Shown: piece by piece, positions 25,728 through 40,749 of the stretch
Layout: every line of letters starts with the position of its first letter
How positions within the stretch are numbered: the stretch's first letter is position 1
DNA from: Megachile rotundata
Taxonomy: Eukaryota > Arthropoda > Insecta > Hymenoptera > Megachilidae
Assembly: GCF_050947335.1 (NCBI RefSeq)
Contig: NW_027474160.1
Location: forward strand, 1 to 64,000
DNA: 64,000 nucleotides
Direction: 5' to 3'
Position numbers and translations under genes: made by a program
Notes under the pieces: generated by a model
Seen by the model: only the letters and a program-made list of their open reading frames with translations
Databases searched by the model: none
What the model was told of the DNA's origin: nothing

Positions 25728-28700
25728 TGTATAGTAATTATCGTTCTATCGATAATATAAGCATAATATGGCTAATAATATGAGTTAGATTGATAATACT
25801 AAGGGTAGTGAGTATAGTAATTGTCGTTCTATCGATCATATGAGCATAATATGGCTAATAATATGAGTTAGATTGATAATAATAAGAGTAATGAGTATAG
25901 TAATTGTAGTTCTATCGATCATATCTGCATAATATGGTTAATAATATGAGTTAGAATGATAATAATAAGAGTAATAAGTATAGTAATTGTCGTTCTATCG
26001 ATCATTTAACCATAATATGGCGAATAATATGAGTTAGATTGATAATAATAAGAGTAATGGGTATAGTAATAGTCGTTCTATCGATCATATAAGCATAATA
26101 TGGCTAATAATATGAGTTAGATTTATAATAATAAGAGTAATAAGTATAGTAATTGTCGTTCTATCGATCATATAAGCACAATATGGCTAATAATATGAGT
26201 TAGATTTATAATAATAAGAGTTATAAGTATAGTAATTGTCGTTCTATCGATCATATAAGCACAATATGGCTAATAATATGAGTTAGATTGATAATAATAA
26301 GAGTAATAAGTATAGTAATTGTCGTTCTATCGATCATATCTGCATAATATGGTTAATAATATGAGTTAGATTGATAATAGTGAGTGTAATAAATATAGTA
26401 ATTGTCGTTCTATCGCTCATGTAATCACAATATGGCTAATAATATGAGTTAGATTGATAATAATAAGAGTAATAAGTATAGTAATTGTCGTTCTATCGAT
26501 CATATAAGCATAATATGGCTAATAATATGAGTTAGATTGATAATAATAAGTGTAATAAGTATAGTAATTGTCGTTCTATCGATCATATAAGCATAATATG
26601 GCTAATAATATGAGTTAGATTGATAATAATAAGAGTAATGAGTATAGTAATTGTCGTTCTATCGATCATATAAGCATAATATGGCTAATAATATGAGTTA
26701 GATTTATAATAATAAGAGTAATAAGTATAGTAATTGTCGTTCTATCGATCATATAAGCACAATATGGCTAATAATATGAGGTAGATTGATAATAATAAGA
26801 GTAATAAGTATAGTAATTGTCGTTCTATCGATCATATCTGCATAATATGGTTAATAATATGAGTTAGATTGATAATAGTGAGTGTAATAAATATAGTAAT
26901 TGTCGTTCTATCGCTCATATAAGCACAATATGGCTAATAATATGAGTTAGATTGATAATAATAAGAGTAATAAGTATAGTAATTGTCGTTCTATCGATCA
27001 TATAAGCATAATATGGCTAATAATATGAGTTAGATTGATAATACTAAGAGTAGTGAGTATAGTAATTCTCGTTCTATCGATCATAAAAGCATAATATGGC
27101 TAATAATATGAGTTAGATTGATAATACTAAGAGTAGTGAGTATAGTAATTGTCGTTCTATCGATCATATAAGCATAATATGGCTAATAATATGAGTTAGA
27201 TTGATAATACTAAGAGTAGTGAGTATTGTAATTCTCGTTCTATCGATCATAAAAGCATAATATGGCTAATAATACGAGTTAGATTGATAATAATAAGAGT
27301 AGTAAGTATAGTATTTGTCGTTCTATCGATCATATAAGCATAATATGGCTAATAATACGAGTTAGATTGATAATAATAAGAGTAATAAGTATAGTAATTG
27401 TCGTTCTATCGATCATTAAACCATAATATGGCTAATAATACGAGTTAGATTGATAATAATAAGAGTAATAAGTATAGTAATTGTCGTTCTATCGATAATA
27501 TAAGCATAATATGGCTTTTAATATAAGTTGGATTGATGATAATAAGAGTAATAAGTATAGTAATTGTCGTTCTATCGATCATATAAGCATAATATGGCTA
27601 ATAATATGAGTTAGATTGATAATACTAAGAGTAGTGAGTATTGTAATTCTCGTTCTCTCGATCATAAAAGCATAATATGGCTAATAATATGAGTTAGATT
27701 GATAATACTAAGAGTAGTGAGTATAGTAATTGTCGTTCTATCGATCATTTAACCATAATATGGCTAATAATATGAGTTAGATTGATAATAATAAGAGTAA
27801 TGAGTATAGTAATTGTCGTTCTATCGATCATATCTGCATAATATGGTTAATAATATGAGTTAGATTGATAATAGTGAGTGTAATAAATATAGTAATTGTC
27901 GTTCTATCGCTCATGAAATCACAATATGGCTAATAATATGAGTTAGATTGATAATAATAAGAGTAATAAGTATAGTAATTGTCGTTTTATCGATCATACA
28001 AGCATAATATGGCTAATAATATGAGTTAGATTGATAATAATAAGTGTAATAAGTATAGTAATTGTCGTTCTATCGATCATAATTGCATAATATGGTTAAT
28101 AATATGAGTTAGATTGATAATAATAAGAGCAATGAGTATAGTAATTGTCGTACTATCGATCATATAAGCATAATATGGCTAATACTATGAGTTAGATTGA
28201 TAATAATAAGTGTAAAAAGTATAGTAATTGTCGTTCGATCGATCATATCTGCATAATATGGTTAATAATATGAGTTAGATTGATAATTATAAGAGTAATG
28301 AGTATAGTAATTGTCGTACTATCGATCATATAAGCATAATATGGCTAATAATATGAGATAGATTGATAATAATAACAGTAATATGTATAGTAATTATCGT
28401 TCTATCGATAATATAAGCATAATATGGCTAATAATATGAGTTAGATTGATAATACTAAGGGTAGTGAGTATAGTAATTGTCGTTCTATCGATCATATGAG
28501 CATAATATGGCTAATAATATGAGTTAGATTGATAATAATAAGAGTAATGAGTATAGTAATTGTAGTTCTATCGATCATATCTGCATAATATGGTTAATAA
28601 TATGAGTTAGAATGATAATAATAAGAGTAATAAGTATAGTAATTGTCGTTCTATCGATCATTTAACCATAATATGGCGAATAATATGAGTTAGATTGATA

Positions 28701-31000
28701 ATAATAAGAGTAATGGGTATAGTAATAGTCGTTCTATCGATCATATAAGCATAATATGGCTAATAATATGAGTTAGATTTATAATAATAAGAGTAATAAG
28801 TATAGTAATTGTCGTTCTATCGATCATATAAGCACAATATGGCTAATAATATGAGTTAGATTTATAATAATAAGAGTTATAAGTATAGTAATTGTCGTTC
28901 TATCGATCATATAAGCACAATATGGCTAATAATATGAGTTAGATTGATAATAATAAGAGTAATAAGTATAGTAATTGTCGTTCTATCGATCATATCTGCA
29001 TAATATGGTTAATAATATGAGTTAGATTGATAATAGTGAGTGTAATAAATATAGTAATTGTCGTTCTATCGCTCATGTAATCACAATATGGCTAATAATA
29101 TGAGTTAGATTGATAATAATAAGAGTAATAAGTATAGTAATTGTCGTTCTATCGATCATATAAGCATAATATGGCTAATAATATGAGTTAGATTGATAAT
29201 AATAAGTGTAATAAGTATAGTAATTGTCGTTCTATCGATCATATAAGCATAATATGGCTAATAATATGAGTTAGATTGATAATAATAAGAGTAATGAGTA
29301 TAGTAATTGTCGTTCTATCGATCATATAAGCATAATATGGCTAATAATATGAGTTAGATTTATAATAATAAGAGTAATAAGTATAGTAATTGTCGTTCTA
29401 TCGATCATATAAGCACAATATGGCTAATAATATGAGGTAGATTGATAATAATAAGAGTAATAAGTATAGTAATTGTCGTTCTATCGATCATATCTGCATA
29501 ATATGGTTAATAATATGAGTTAGATTGATAATAGTGAGTGTAATAAATATAGTAATTGTCGTTCTATCGCTCATATAAGCACAATATGGCTAATAATATG
29601 AGTTAGATTGATAATAATAAGAGTAATAAGTATAGTAATTGTCGTTCTATCGATCATATAAGCATAATATGGCTAATAATATGAGTTAGATTGATAATAC
29701 TAAGAGTAGTGAGTATAGTAATTCTCGTTCTATCGATCATAAAAGCATAATATGGCTAATAATATGAGTTAGATTGATAATACTAAGAGTAGTGAGTATA
29801 GTAATTGTCGTTCTATCGATCATATAAGCATAATATGGCTAATAATATGAGTTAGATTGATAATACTAAGAGTAGTGAGTATTGTAATTCTCGTTCTATC
29901 GATCATAAAAGCATAATATGGCTAATAATACGAGTTAGATTGATAATAATAAGAGTAGTAAGTATAGTATTTGTCGTTCTATCGATCATATAAGCATAAT
30001 ATGGCTAATAATACGAGTTAGATTGATAATAATAAGAGTAATAAGTATAGTAATTGTCGTTCTATCGATCATTAAACCATAATATGGCTAATAATACGAG
30101 TTAGATTGATAATAATAAGAGTAATAAGTATAGTAATTGTCGTTCTATCGATAATATAAGCATAATATGGCTTTTAATATAAGTTGGATTGATGATAATA
30201 AGAGTAATAAGTATAGTAATTGTCGTTCTATCGATCATATAAGCATAATATGGCTAATAATATGAGTTAGATTGATAATACTAAGAGTAGTGAGTATTGT
30301 AATTCTCGTTCTCTCGATCATAAAAGCATAATATGGCTAATAATATGAGTTAGATTGATAATACTAAGAGTAGTGAGTATAGTAATTGTCGTTCTATCGA
30401 TCATTTAACCATAATATGGCTAATAATATGAGTTAGATTGATAATAATAAGAGTAATGAGTATAGTAATTGTCGTTCTATCGATCATATCTGCATAATAT
30501 GGTTAATAATATGAGTTAGATTGATAATAGTGAGTGTAATAAATATAGTAATTGTCGTTCTATCGCTCATGAAATCACAATATGGCTAATAATATGAGTT
30601 AGATTGATAATAATAAGAGTAATAAGTATAGTAATTGTCGTTTTATCGATCATACAAGCATAATATGGCTAATAATATGAGTTAGATTGATAATAATAAG
30701 TGTAATAAGTATAGTAATTGTCGTTCTATCGATCATAATTGCATAATATGGTTAATAATATGAGTTAGATTGATAATAATAAGAGCAATGAGTATAGTAA
30801 TTGTCGTACTATCGATCATATAAGCATAATATGGCTAATACTATGAGTTAGATTGATAATAATAAGTGTAAAAAGTATAGTAATTGTCGTTCGATCGATC
30901 ATATCTGCATAATATGGTTAATAATATGAGTTAGATTGATAATTATAAGAGTAATGAGTATAGTAATTGTCGTACTATCGATCATATAAGCATAATATGG
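25728..31000 (+). repeat. 32-monomer (2,656-bp) higher-order repeat, two copies
   Basis: Copies run 25,728-28,383 and 28,384 to about 31,000. Markers recur at 2,656 bp: ACAGTAATATGT at 25,719 and 28,375, AATATGAGGT at 26,773 and 29,429, GGCTTTT at 27,513 and 30,169, TCATGAAATC at 27,911 and 30,567, TGATAATTAT at 28,281 and 30,937. Within each copy AATATGAGGT and TCATGAAATC are 1,138 bp apart, four monomers less than in the 20-monomer unit, so a shortened 16-monomer derivative of that unit is embedded. The junction has a unique GAGATAGATTG near 28,354. The unit length equals four 8-monomer units, but the composition differs, so I treat that as coincidence. Confidence 0.9.
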
Positions 31001-32118
31001 CTAATAATGTGAGTTAGATTGATAATAGTGAGTGCAATAAATATAGTAATTGTCGTTCTATCGCTCATATAAGCACAATATGGCTAATAATATGAGTTAG
31101 ATTGATAATAATAAGAGCAATAAGTATAGTAATAGTCGTTCTATCGATCATATAAGCAGAATATGGCTAATAATATGAGTTAGATTGATAATAATAAGTG
31201 TAATAAGTATAGTAATTGTCGGTCTATCGATCATATCTGCATAATATGGTTAATAATATGAGTTAGATTGATAATAGTGAGTGTAATAAATATAGTAATT
31301 GTCGTTCTATCGCTCATATAAGCACAATATGGCTAATAATATGAGTTAGATTGATAATAATAAGAGTAATAAGTATAGTAATTGTCGTTCTATCGATCAT
31401 ATAAGCATAATATGGCTAATAATATGAGTTAGATTGATAATACTAAGAGCAATGAGTATAGTAATTGTCGTACTATCGATCATATAAGCATAATATGGCT
31501 AATAGTATGAGTTAGATTGATAATAATAAGTGTAAAAAGTATAGTAATTGTCGTTCGATCGATCATATCTGCATAATATGGTTAATAATATGAGTTAGAT
31601 TGATAATAATAAGAGTAATGAGTATAGTAATTGTCGTACTATCGATCATATAAGCATAATATGGCTAATAATGTGAGTTAGATTGATAATAGTGAGTGCA
31701 ATAAATATAGTAATTGTCGTTCTATCGCTCATATAAGCACAATATGGCTAATAATATGAGTTAGATTGATAATAATAAGAGTAATAAGTATAGTAATAGT
31801 CGTTCTATCGATCATATAAGCAGAATATGGCTAATAATATGAGTTAGATTGATAATAATAAGTGTAATAAGTATAGTAATTGTCGGTCTATCGATCATAT
31901 CTGCATAATATGGTTAATAATATGAGTTAGATTGATAATAGTCAGTGTAATAAATATAGTAATTGTCGTTCTATCGCTCATATAAGCACAATATGGCTAA
32001 TAATATGAGTTAGATTGATAATAATAAGAGTAATAAGTATAGTAATTGTCGTTCTATCGATCATATAAGCATAATATGGCTAATAATATGAGTTAGATTG
32101 ATAATACTAAGAGTAGTG
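30791..32118 (+). repeat. 8-monomer (664-bp) repeat, two further copies
   Basis: GAGCAATGAG monomers start at 30,791 and 31,455. GTGCAATAAA follows at 31,032 and 31,696, 664 bp apart. Variant order matches the four-copy array at 19,586-22,241. The second copy carries AGTCAGTGTAAT, like copies 3 and 4 there. The first copy also belongs to the end of the second 32-monomer unit. Confidence 0.85.
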
Positions 32119-32284
32119 AGTATAGTAATTCTCGTTCTATCGATCATAAAAGCATAATATGGCTAATAATATGAGTTAGATTGATAATACTAAGAGTAGT
32201 GAGTATAGTAATTGTCGTTCTATCGATCATATAAGCATAATATGGCTAATAGTATGAGTTAGATTGATAATAATAAGAGCAGTA

Positions 32285-32366
32285 AGTATAGTATTTGTCG
32301 TTCTATCGATCATATAAGCATAATATGGCTAATACTATGAGTTAGATTGATAATAATAAGTGTAAA
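32285..32366 (+). repeat. 82-bp monomer (-1 bp), second copy
   Basis: The tail is GTGTAAAGGTATAG, as in the 82-bp monomer at 10,374-10,455. The monomer before it in both places has AGTATTTGTCG and is followed by TAATACTATGAG. The register moves to 80+83k from here to the right end of the window, so later offsets to the left half are one base short of a multiple of 83. Confidence 0.9.
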
Positions 32367-35239
32367 GGTATAGTAATTGTCGTTCGATCGATCATATAAG
32401 CATAATATGGTTAATAATATGAGTTAGATTGATAATACTAAGGGTAGTGAGTATAGTAATTCTCGTTCTATCGATCATATAAGCATAATATGGCTAATAA
32501 TATGAGTTAGATTGATAATAATAACAGTAATAAGTATAGTAATTATCGTTCTATCGATAATATAAGCATAATATGGCTAATAATATGAGTTAGATTGATA
32601 ATACTAAGGGTAGTGAGTATAGTAATTGTCGTTCTATCGATCATATGAGCATAATATGGCTAATAATATGAGTTAGATTGATAATAATAAGAGTAATGAG
32701 TATAGTAATTGTAGTTCTATCGATCATATCTGCATAATATGGTTAATAATATGAGTTAGAATGATAATAATAAGAGTAATAAGTATTGTAATTGTCGTTC
32801 TATCGATCATATCTGCATAATATGGTTAATAATATGAGTTAGATTGATAATAATAAGAGTAATGAGTATGTTAATTGTAGTTCTATCGATCATATCTGCA
32901 TAATATGGTTAATAATATGAGTTAGAATGATAATAATAAGAGTAATAAGTATAGTAATTGTCGTTCTATCGATCATATCTGCATAATATGGTTAATAATA
33001 TGAGTTAGATTGATAATAGTGAGTGTAATAAGTATAGTGAATGTCGTTCTATCGATCATATCAGCATAATATGGGTAATAATATGAGTTAGATTTATAAT
33101 AATAAGAGTAATAAGTATAGTAATTGTCGTCCTATCGATCATATAAGCACAATATGGCTAATAATATGAGTTAGATTGATAATAATAAGAGTAATAAGTA
33201 TAGTAATTGTCGTTCTATCGATCATATCTGCATAATATGGTTAATAATATGAGTTAGATTGATAATAGTGAGTGTAATAAATCTAGTAATTGTCGTTCTA
33301 TCGCTCATATAACCATAATATGGCTAATAGCATGAGTTGGATTGATAATAATAAGAGTAATGAGTATAGTAATTGTCGTTCTATCGATCATATCTGCATA
33401 ATATGGTTAATAATATGAGTTAGATTGATAATAGTGAGTGTAATAAATATAGTAATTGTCGTTCTATCGCTCATATTAGCACAATATGGCTAATAACATG
33501 AGTTAGATTGATAATAATAAGAGTAGTAACTATAGTAATTGTCGTTCTATCGATCGTATAAGCATGCAATGGTTAATAATATGAGTTAGATTGATAATAA
33601 TAACAGTAATAAGTATAGTAATTCTCGTTCTATCGATAATATAAGCATAATATGGCTAATAATATGAGTTAGATTGATAATACTAAGAGTAGTGAGTATA
33701 GTAATTGTAGTTCTATCGATCATATCTGCATAATATGGTTAATAATATGAGTTAGAATGATAATAATAAGAGTAATAAGTATAGTAATTGTCGTTCTATC
33801 GATCATATCTGCATAATATGGTTAATAATATGAGTTAGATTGATAATAGTGAGTGTAATAAGTATAGTGAATGTCGTTCTATCGATCATATCAGCATAAT
33901 ATGGGTAATAATATGAGTTGGATTGATAATAATAAGAGTAATGAGTATAGTAATTGTAGTTCTATCGACCATATAAGCATAATATGGCTAATAGCATGAG
34001 TTAGATTGATAATAATAAGAGTAATGAGTATAGTAATTGTCGTTCTATCGATCATATAAGCATAATATGGCTAATAATATGAGTTAGATTGATAATAATA
34101 ACAGTAATATGTATAGTAATTATCGTTCTATCGATAATATAAGCATAATATGGCTAATAATATGAGTTAGATTGATAATACTAAGGGTAGTGAGTATAGT
34201 AATTGTCGTTCTATCGATCATATGAGCATAATATGGCTAATAATATGAGTTAGATTGATAATAATAAGAGTAATGAGTATAGTAATTGTAGTTCTATCGA
34301 TCATATCTGCATAATATGGTTAATAATATGAGTTAGAATGATAATAATAAGAGTAATAAGTATAGTAATTGTCGTTCTATCGATCATTTAACCATAATAT
34401 GGCGAATAATATGAGTTAGATTGATAATAATAAGAGTAATGAGTATAGTAATTGTCGTTCTATTGATCATATCTGCATAATATGGTTAATAATATGAGTT
34501 AGATTGATAATAGTGAGTGTAATAAATATAGTAATTGTCGTTCTATCGCTCATGTAATCACAATATGGCTAATAATATGAGTTAGATTTATAATAATAAG
34601 AGTAATAAGTATAGTAATTGTCGTTCTATCGATCATATAAGCACAATATGGCTAATAATATGAGTTAGATTTATAATAATAAGAGTTATAAGTATAGTAA
34701 TTGCCGTTCTATCGATCATATAAGCATAATATGGTTAATAATATGAGTTAGATTGATAATAATAAGAGTAATAAGTATAGTAATTGTCGTTCTATCGATC
34801 ATATCTGCATAATGTGGTTAATAATATGAGTTAGATTGATAATAGTGAGTGTAATAAATATAGTAATTGTCGTTCTATCGCTCATGTAATCACAATATGG
34901 CTAATAATATGAGTTAGATTGATAATAATAAGAGTAATAAGTATAGTAATTGTCGTTCTATCGATCATTTAACCATAATATGGCGAATAATATGAGTTAG
35001 ATTGATAATAATAAGAGTAATGAGTATAGTAATTGTCGTTCTATTGATCATATCTGCATAATATGGTTAATAATATGAGTTAGATTGATAATAGTGAGTG
35101 TAATAAATATAGTAATTGTCGTTCTATCGCTCATGTAATCACAATATGGCTAATAATATGAGTTAGATTGATAATAATAAGAGTAATAAGTATAGTAATT
35201 GTCGTTCTATCGATCATACAAGCATAATATGGCTAATAA
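32367..35239 (+). repeat. block with the second GCATGC cassette and CATTTAACC/GGCGAAT monomers
   Basis: It matches the 22.4-23.6 kb cassette at 10,125 bp (122 monomers less the 1-bp deletion): GAGTATGTTAATT at 32,864 and GCATGC at 33,562. It is followed by CATTTAACC plus GGCGAAT monomers near 34,385 and 34,970 carrying the TATTGATC variant that removes the ATCGAT site. Confidence 0.75.
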
Positions 35240-37346
35240 TATGAGTTAGATTGATAATAATAAGTGTAATAAGTATAGTAATTGTCTGTCTATCGATCAT
35301 GTCTGCATAATATGGTTAATTATATGAGTTAGATTGATAATAGTGAGTGTAATAAATATAGTAATTGTCGTTCTATCGCTCATATAAGCACAATATGGCT
35401 AATAATATGAGTTAGATTGATAATAATAAGAGTAATAAGTATAGTAATTGTCGTTCTATCGATCATATCTGCATAATATGGTTAATAATATGAGTTAGAT
35501 TGATAATAGTGAGTGTAATAAATATAGTAATTGTCGTTCTATCGCTCATATAAGCACAATATGGCTAATAATATGAGTTAGATTGATAATAATAAGAGTA
35601 ATAAGTATAGTAATTGTCGTTCTATCGATCATATAAGCATAATGTAGCTAATAATATGAGTTTGATTCATAATAATAACAGTAATAAGTATAGTAATTGT
35701 CGTTCTATCGATCATATAAGCATAATATGGCTAATAATATGAGTTAGATTTATAATAATAAGAGTAATAAGTATAGTAATTGTCGTTCTATCGATCATAT
35801 AAGCACAATATGGCTAATAATATGAGTTAGATTGGTAATACTAAGAGTAGTGAGTATAGTAATTCTCATTCTATCGATCATATAAGCATAATATGGTTAA
35901 TAATATGAGTTAGATTGATAATACTAAGGGTAGTGAGTATAGTAATTCTCGTTCTATCGATCATATAAGCATAATATGGCTAATAATATGAGTTAGATTG
36001 ATAATAATAACAGTAATAAGTATAGTAATTATCGTTCTATCGATAATATAAGCATAATATGGCTAATAATATGAGTTAGATTGATAATACTAAGGGTAGT
36101 GAGTATAGTAATTGTCGTTCTATCGATCATATGAGCATAATATGGCTAATAATATTAGTTAGATTGATAATAATAAGAGTAATGAGTATAGTAATTGTAG
36201 TTCTATCGATCATATCTGCATAATATGGTTAATAATATGAGTTAGAATGATAATAATAAGAGTAATAAGTATTGTAATTGTCGTTCTATCGATCATATCT
36301 GCATAATATGGTTAATAATATGAGTTAGATTGATAATAATAAGAGTAATGAGTATGTTAATTGTAGTTCTATCGATCATATCTGCATAATATGGTTAATA
36401 ATATGAGTTAGAATGATAATAATAAGAGAAATAAGTATAGTAATTGTCGTTCTATCGATCATATCTGCATAATATGGTTAATAATATGAGTTAGATTGAT
36501 AATAGTGAGTGTAATAAGTATAGTGAATGTCGTTCTATCGATCATATCAGCATAATATGGGTAATAATATGAGTTAGATTTATAATAATAAGAGTAATAA
36601 GTATAGTAATTGTCGTCCTATCGATCATATAAGCACAATATGGCTAATAATATGAGTTAGATTGATAATAATAAGAGTAATAAGAATAGTAATTGTCGTT
36701 CTATCGATCATATCTGCATAATATGGTTAATAATATGAGTTAGATTGATAATAGTGAGTGTAATAAATATAGTAATTGTCGTTCTATCGCTCATATAACC
36801 ATAATATGGCTAATAGCATGAGTTGGATTGATAATAATAAGAGTAATGAGTATAGTAATTGTCGTTCTATCGATCATATCTGCATAATATGGTTAATAAT
36901 ATGAGTTAGATTGATAATAGTGAGTGTAATAAATATAGTAATTGTCGTTCTATCGCTCATATTAGCACAATATGGCTAATAACATGAGTTAGATTGATAA
37001 TAATAAGAGTAGTAACTATAGTAATTGTCGTTCTATCGATCGTATAAGCATGCAATGGTTAATAATATGAGTTAGATTGATAATAATAACAGTAATAAGT
37101 ATAGTAATTGTCGTTCTATCGATAATATAAGCATAATATGGCTAATAATATGAGTTAGATTGATAATACTAAGAGTAGTGAGTATAGTAATTGTCGTTCT
37201 CTCGATCATATAAGCATAATATGGCTAATAATATGAGTTAGATTGATAATACTAAGAGTAGTGAGTACAGTAATTCTCGTTCTATCGATCATATAAGCAT
37301 AATATGGCTAATAATATGAGTTAGATTGATAATAATAAGAGTAATA
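35240..37346 (+). repeat. 2.1-kb segment duplicated 41 monomers away, left copy
   Basis: It matches 38,643-40,749 at 3,403 bp (41 x 83). Markers: ATTGTCTGTC at 35,281 and 38,684, ATTGGTAATA at 35,831 and 39,234, GCATGC at 37,048 and 40,451. Copy-specific differences include AATATTAGTTAG near 36,152 and AATAAGAATAG near 36,680 here. The match stops at about 37,346, so the offset is longer than the shared segment and this is not a simple tandem pair. Confidence 0.85.
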
Positions 37347-38642
37347 AGTATAGTAATTGTCGTTCTATCGATCATATAAGCATAATGTGGCTAATAATAT
37401 GAGTTAGATTCATAATAATAAGAGTAATAAGTAGAGTAATTGTCGTTCTATCGATCATATAAGCATAATATGGCTAATAATATGAGTTAGATTGATAATA
37501 ATAAGAGTAATAAGTATAGTAATTGTCGTTCTATCGATCATATAAGCATAATATGGCTAATAATATGAGTTAGATTGATAATAATAACAGTAATATGTAT
37601 AGTAATTATCGTTCTATCGATAATATAAGCATAATATGGCTAATAATATGAGTTAGATTGATAATACTAAGGGTAGTGAGTATAGTAATTGTCGTTCTAT
37701 CGATCATATGAGCATAATATGGCTAATAATATGAGTTAGATTGATAATAATAAGAGTAATGAGTATAGTAATTGTAGTTCTATCGATCATATCTGCATAA
37801 TATGGTTAATAATATGAGTTAGAATGATAATAATAAGAGTAATAAGTATAGTAATTGTCGTTCTATCGATCATTTAACCATAATATGGCGAATAATATGA
37901 GTTAGATTGATAATAATAAGAGTAATGAGTATAGTAATTGTCGTTCTATTGATCATATCTGCATAATATGGTTAATAATATGAGTTAGATTGATAATAGT
38001 GAGTGTAATAAATATAGTAATTGTCGTTCTATCGCTCATGTAATCACAATATGGCTAATAATATGAGTTAGATTGATAATAATAAGAGTAATAAGTATAG
38101 TAATTGTCGTTCTATCGATCATACAAGCATAATATGGCTAATAATATGAGTTAGATTGATAATAATAAGTGTAATAAGTATAGTAATTGTCGTTCTATCG
38201 ATCATAATTGCATAATATGGTTAATAATATGAGTTAGATTGATAATAATAAGAGCAATGAGTATAGTAATTGTCGTACTATCGATCATATAAGCATAATA
38301 TGGCTAATACTATGAGTTAGATTGATAATAATAAGTGTAAAAAGTATAGTAATTGTCGTTCGATCGATCATATCTGCATAATATGGTTAATAATATGAGT
38401 TAGATTGATAATAATAAGAGTAATGAGTATAGTAATTGTCGTACTATCGATCATATAAGCATAATATGGCTAATAATGTGAGTTAGATTGATAATAGTGA
38501 GTGCAATAAATATAGTAATTGTCGTTCTATCGCTCATATAAGCACAATATGGCTAATAATATGAGTTAGATTGATAATAATAAGAGTAATAAGTATAGTA
38601 ATAGTCGTTCTATCGATCATATAAGCAGAATATGGCTAATAA
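37347..38642 (+). repeat. satellite monomers between the two 2.1-kb copies
   Basis: It resembles 25.5-26.0 kb at its start (AGTAGAGTAATTG near 37,431, AGTAATATGTATAG near 37,590) and then holds an 8-monomer-type run (GATCATAATTGC near 38,200, GAGCAATGAG, TTCGATCGATC, GCAGAATATGG near 38,630). No sequence other than satellite. Confidence 0.7.
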
Positions 38643-40749
38643 TATGAGTTAGATTGATAATAATAAGTGTAATAAGTATAGTAATTGTCTGTCTATCGAT
38701 CATGTCTGCATAATATGGTTAATTATATGAGTTAGATTGATAATAGTGAGTGTAATAAATATAGTAATTGTCGTTCTATCGCTCATATAAGCACAATATG
38801 GCTAATAATATGAGTTAGATTGATAATAATAAGAGTAATAAGTATAGTAATTGTCGTTCTATCGATCATATCTGCATAATATGGTTAATAATATGAGTTA
38901 GATTGATAATAGTGAGTGTAATAAATATAGTAATTGTCGTTCTATCGCTCATATAAGCACAATATGGCTAATAATATGAGTTAGATTGATAATAATAAGA
39001 GTAATAAGTATAGTAATTGTCGTTCTATCGATCATATAAGCATAATGTAGCTAATAATATGAGTTTGATTCATAATAATAACAGTAATAAGTATAGTAAT
39101 TGTCGTTCTATCGATCATATAAGCATAATATGGCTAATAATATGAGTTAGATTTATAATAATAAGAGTAATAAGTATAGTAATTGTCGTTCTATCGATCA
39201 TATAAGCACAATATGGCTAATAATATGAGTTAGATTGGTAATACTAAGAGTAGTGAGTATAGTAATTCTCATTCTATCGATCATATAAGCATAATATGGT
39301 TAATAATATGAGTTAGATTGATAATACTAAGGGTAGTGAGTATAGTAATTCTCGTTCTATCGATCATATAAGCATAATATGGCTAATAATATGAGTTAGA
39401 TTGATAATAATAACAGTAGTAAGTATAGTAATTATCGTTCTATCGATAATATAAGCATAATATGGCTAATAATATGAGTTAGATTGATAATACTAAGGGT
39501 AGTGAGTATAGTAACTGTCGTTCTATCGATCATATGAGCATAATATGGCTAATAATATGAGTTAGATTGATAATAATAAGAGTAATGAGTATAGTAATTG
39601 TAGTTCTATCGATCATATCTGCATAATATGGTTAATAATATGAGTTAGAATGATAATAATAAGAGTAATAAGTATTGTAATTGTCGTTCTATCGATCATA
39701 TCTGCATAATATGGTTAATAATATGAGTTAGATTGATAATAATAAGAGTAATGAGTATGTTAATTGTAGTTCTATCGATCATATCTGCATAATATGGTTA
39801 ATAATATGAGTTAGAATGATAATAATAAGAGAAATAAGTATAGTAATTGTCGTTCTATCGATCATATCTGCATAATATGGTTAATAATATGAGTTAGATT
39901 GATAATAGTGAGTGTAATAAGTATAGTGAATGTCGTTCTATCGATCATATCAGCATAATATGGGTAATAATATGAGTTAGATTTATAATAATAAGAGTAA
40001 TAAGTATAGTAATTGTCGTCCTATCGATCATATAAGCACAATATGGCTAATAATATGAGTTAGATTGATAATAATAAGAGTAATAAGTATAGTAATTGTC
40101 GTTCTATCGATCATATCTGCATAATATGGTTAATAATATGAGTTAGATTGATAATAGTGAGTGTAATAAATATAGTAATTGTCGTTCTATCGCTCATATA
40201 ACCATAATATGGCTAATAGCATGAGTTGGATTGATAATAATAAGAGTAATGAGTATAGTAATTGTCGTTCTATCGATCATATCTGCATAATATGGTTAAT
40301 AATATGAGTTAGATTGATAATAGTGAGTGTAATAAATATAGTAGTTGTCGTTCTATCGCTCATATTAGCACAATATGGCTAATAACATGAGTTAGATTGA
40401 TAATAATAAGAGTAGTAACTATAGTAATTGTCGTTCTATCGATCGTATAAGCATGCAATGGTTAATAATATGAGTTAGATTGATAATAATAACAGTAATA
40501 AGTATAGTAATTGTCGTTCTATCGATAATATAAGCATAATATGGCTAATAATATGAGTTAGATTGATAATACTAAGAGTAGTGAGTATAGTAATTGTCGT
40601 TCTCTCGATCATATAAGCATAATATGGCTAATAATATGAGTTAGATTGATAATACTAAGAGTAGTGAGTACAGTAATTCTCGTTCTATCGATCATATAAG
40701 CATAATATGGCTAATAATATGAGTTAGATTGATAATAATAAGAGTAATG
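38643..40749 (+). repeat. 2.1-kb segment duplicated 41 monomers away, right copy
   Basis: It matches 35,240-37,346. Differences I noticed include AGTAGTAAG near 39,415, GTAACTGTCG near 39,512 and GTAGTTGTCG near 40,342. The right end runs into the block that starts at 40,125 and recurs twice further right. Confidence 0.85.

Noticed and set aside
25728..31000. The 32-monomer repeat as four 8-monomer units
   Set aside because: The lengths agree (2,656 bp = 4 x 664), but the variant order within the 32-monomer unit is not a fourfold repeat of the 8-monomer order.
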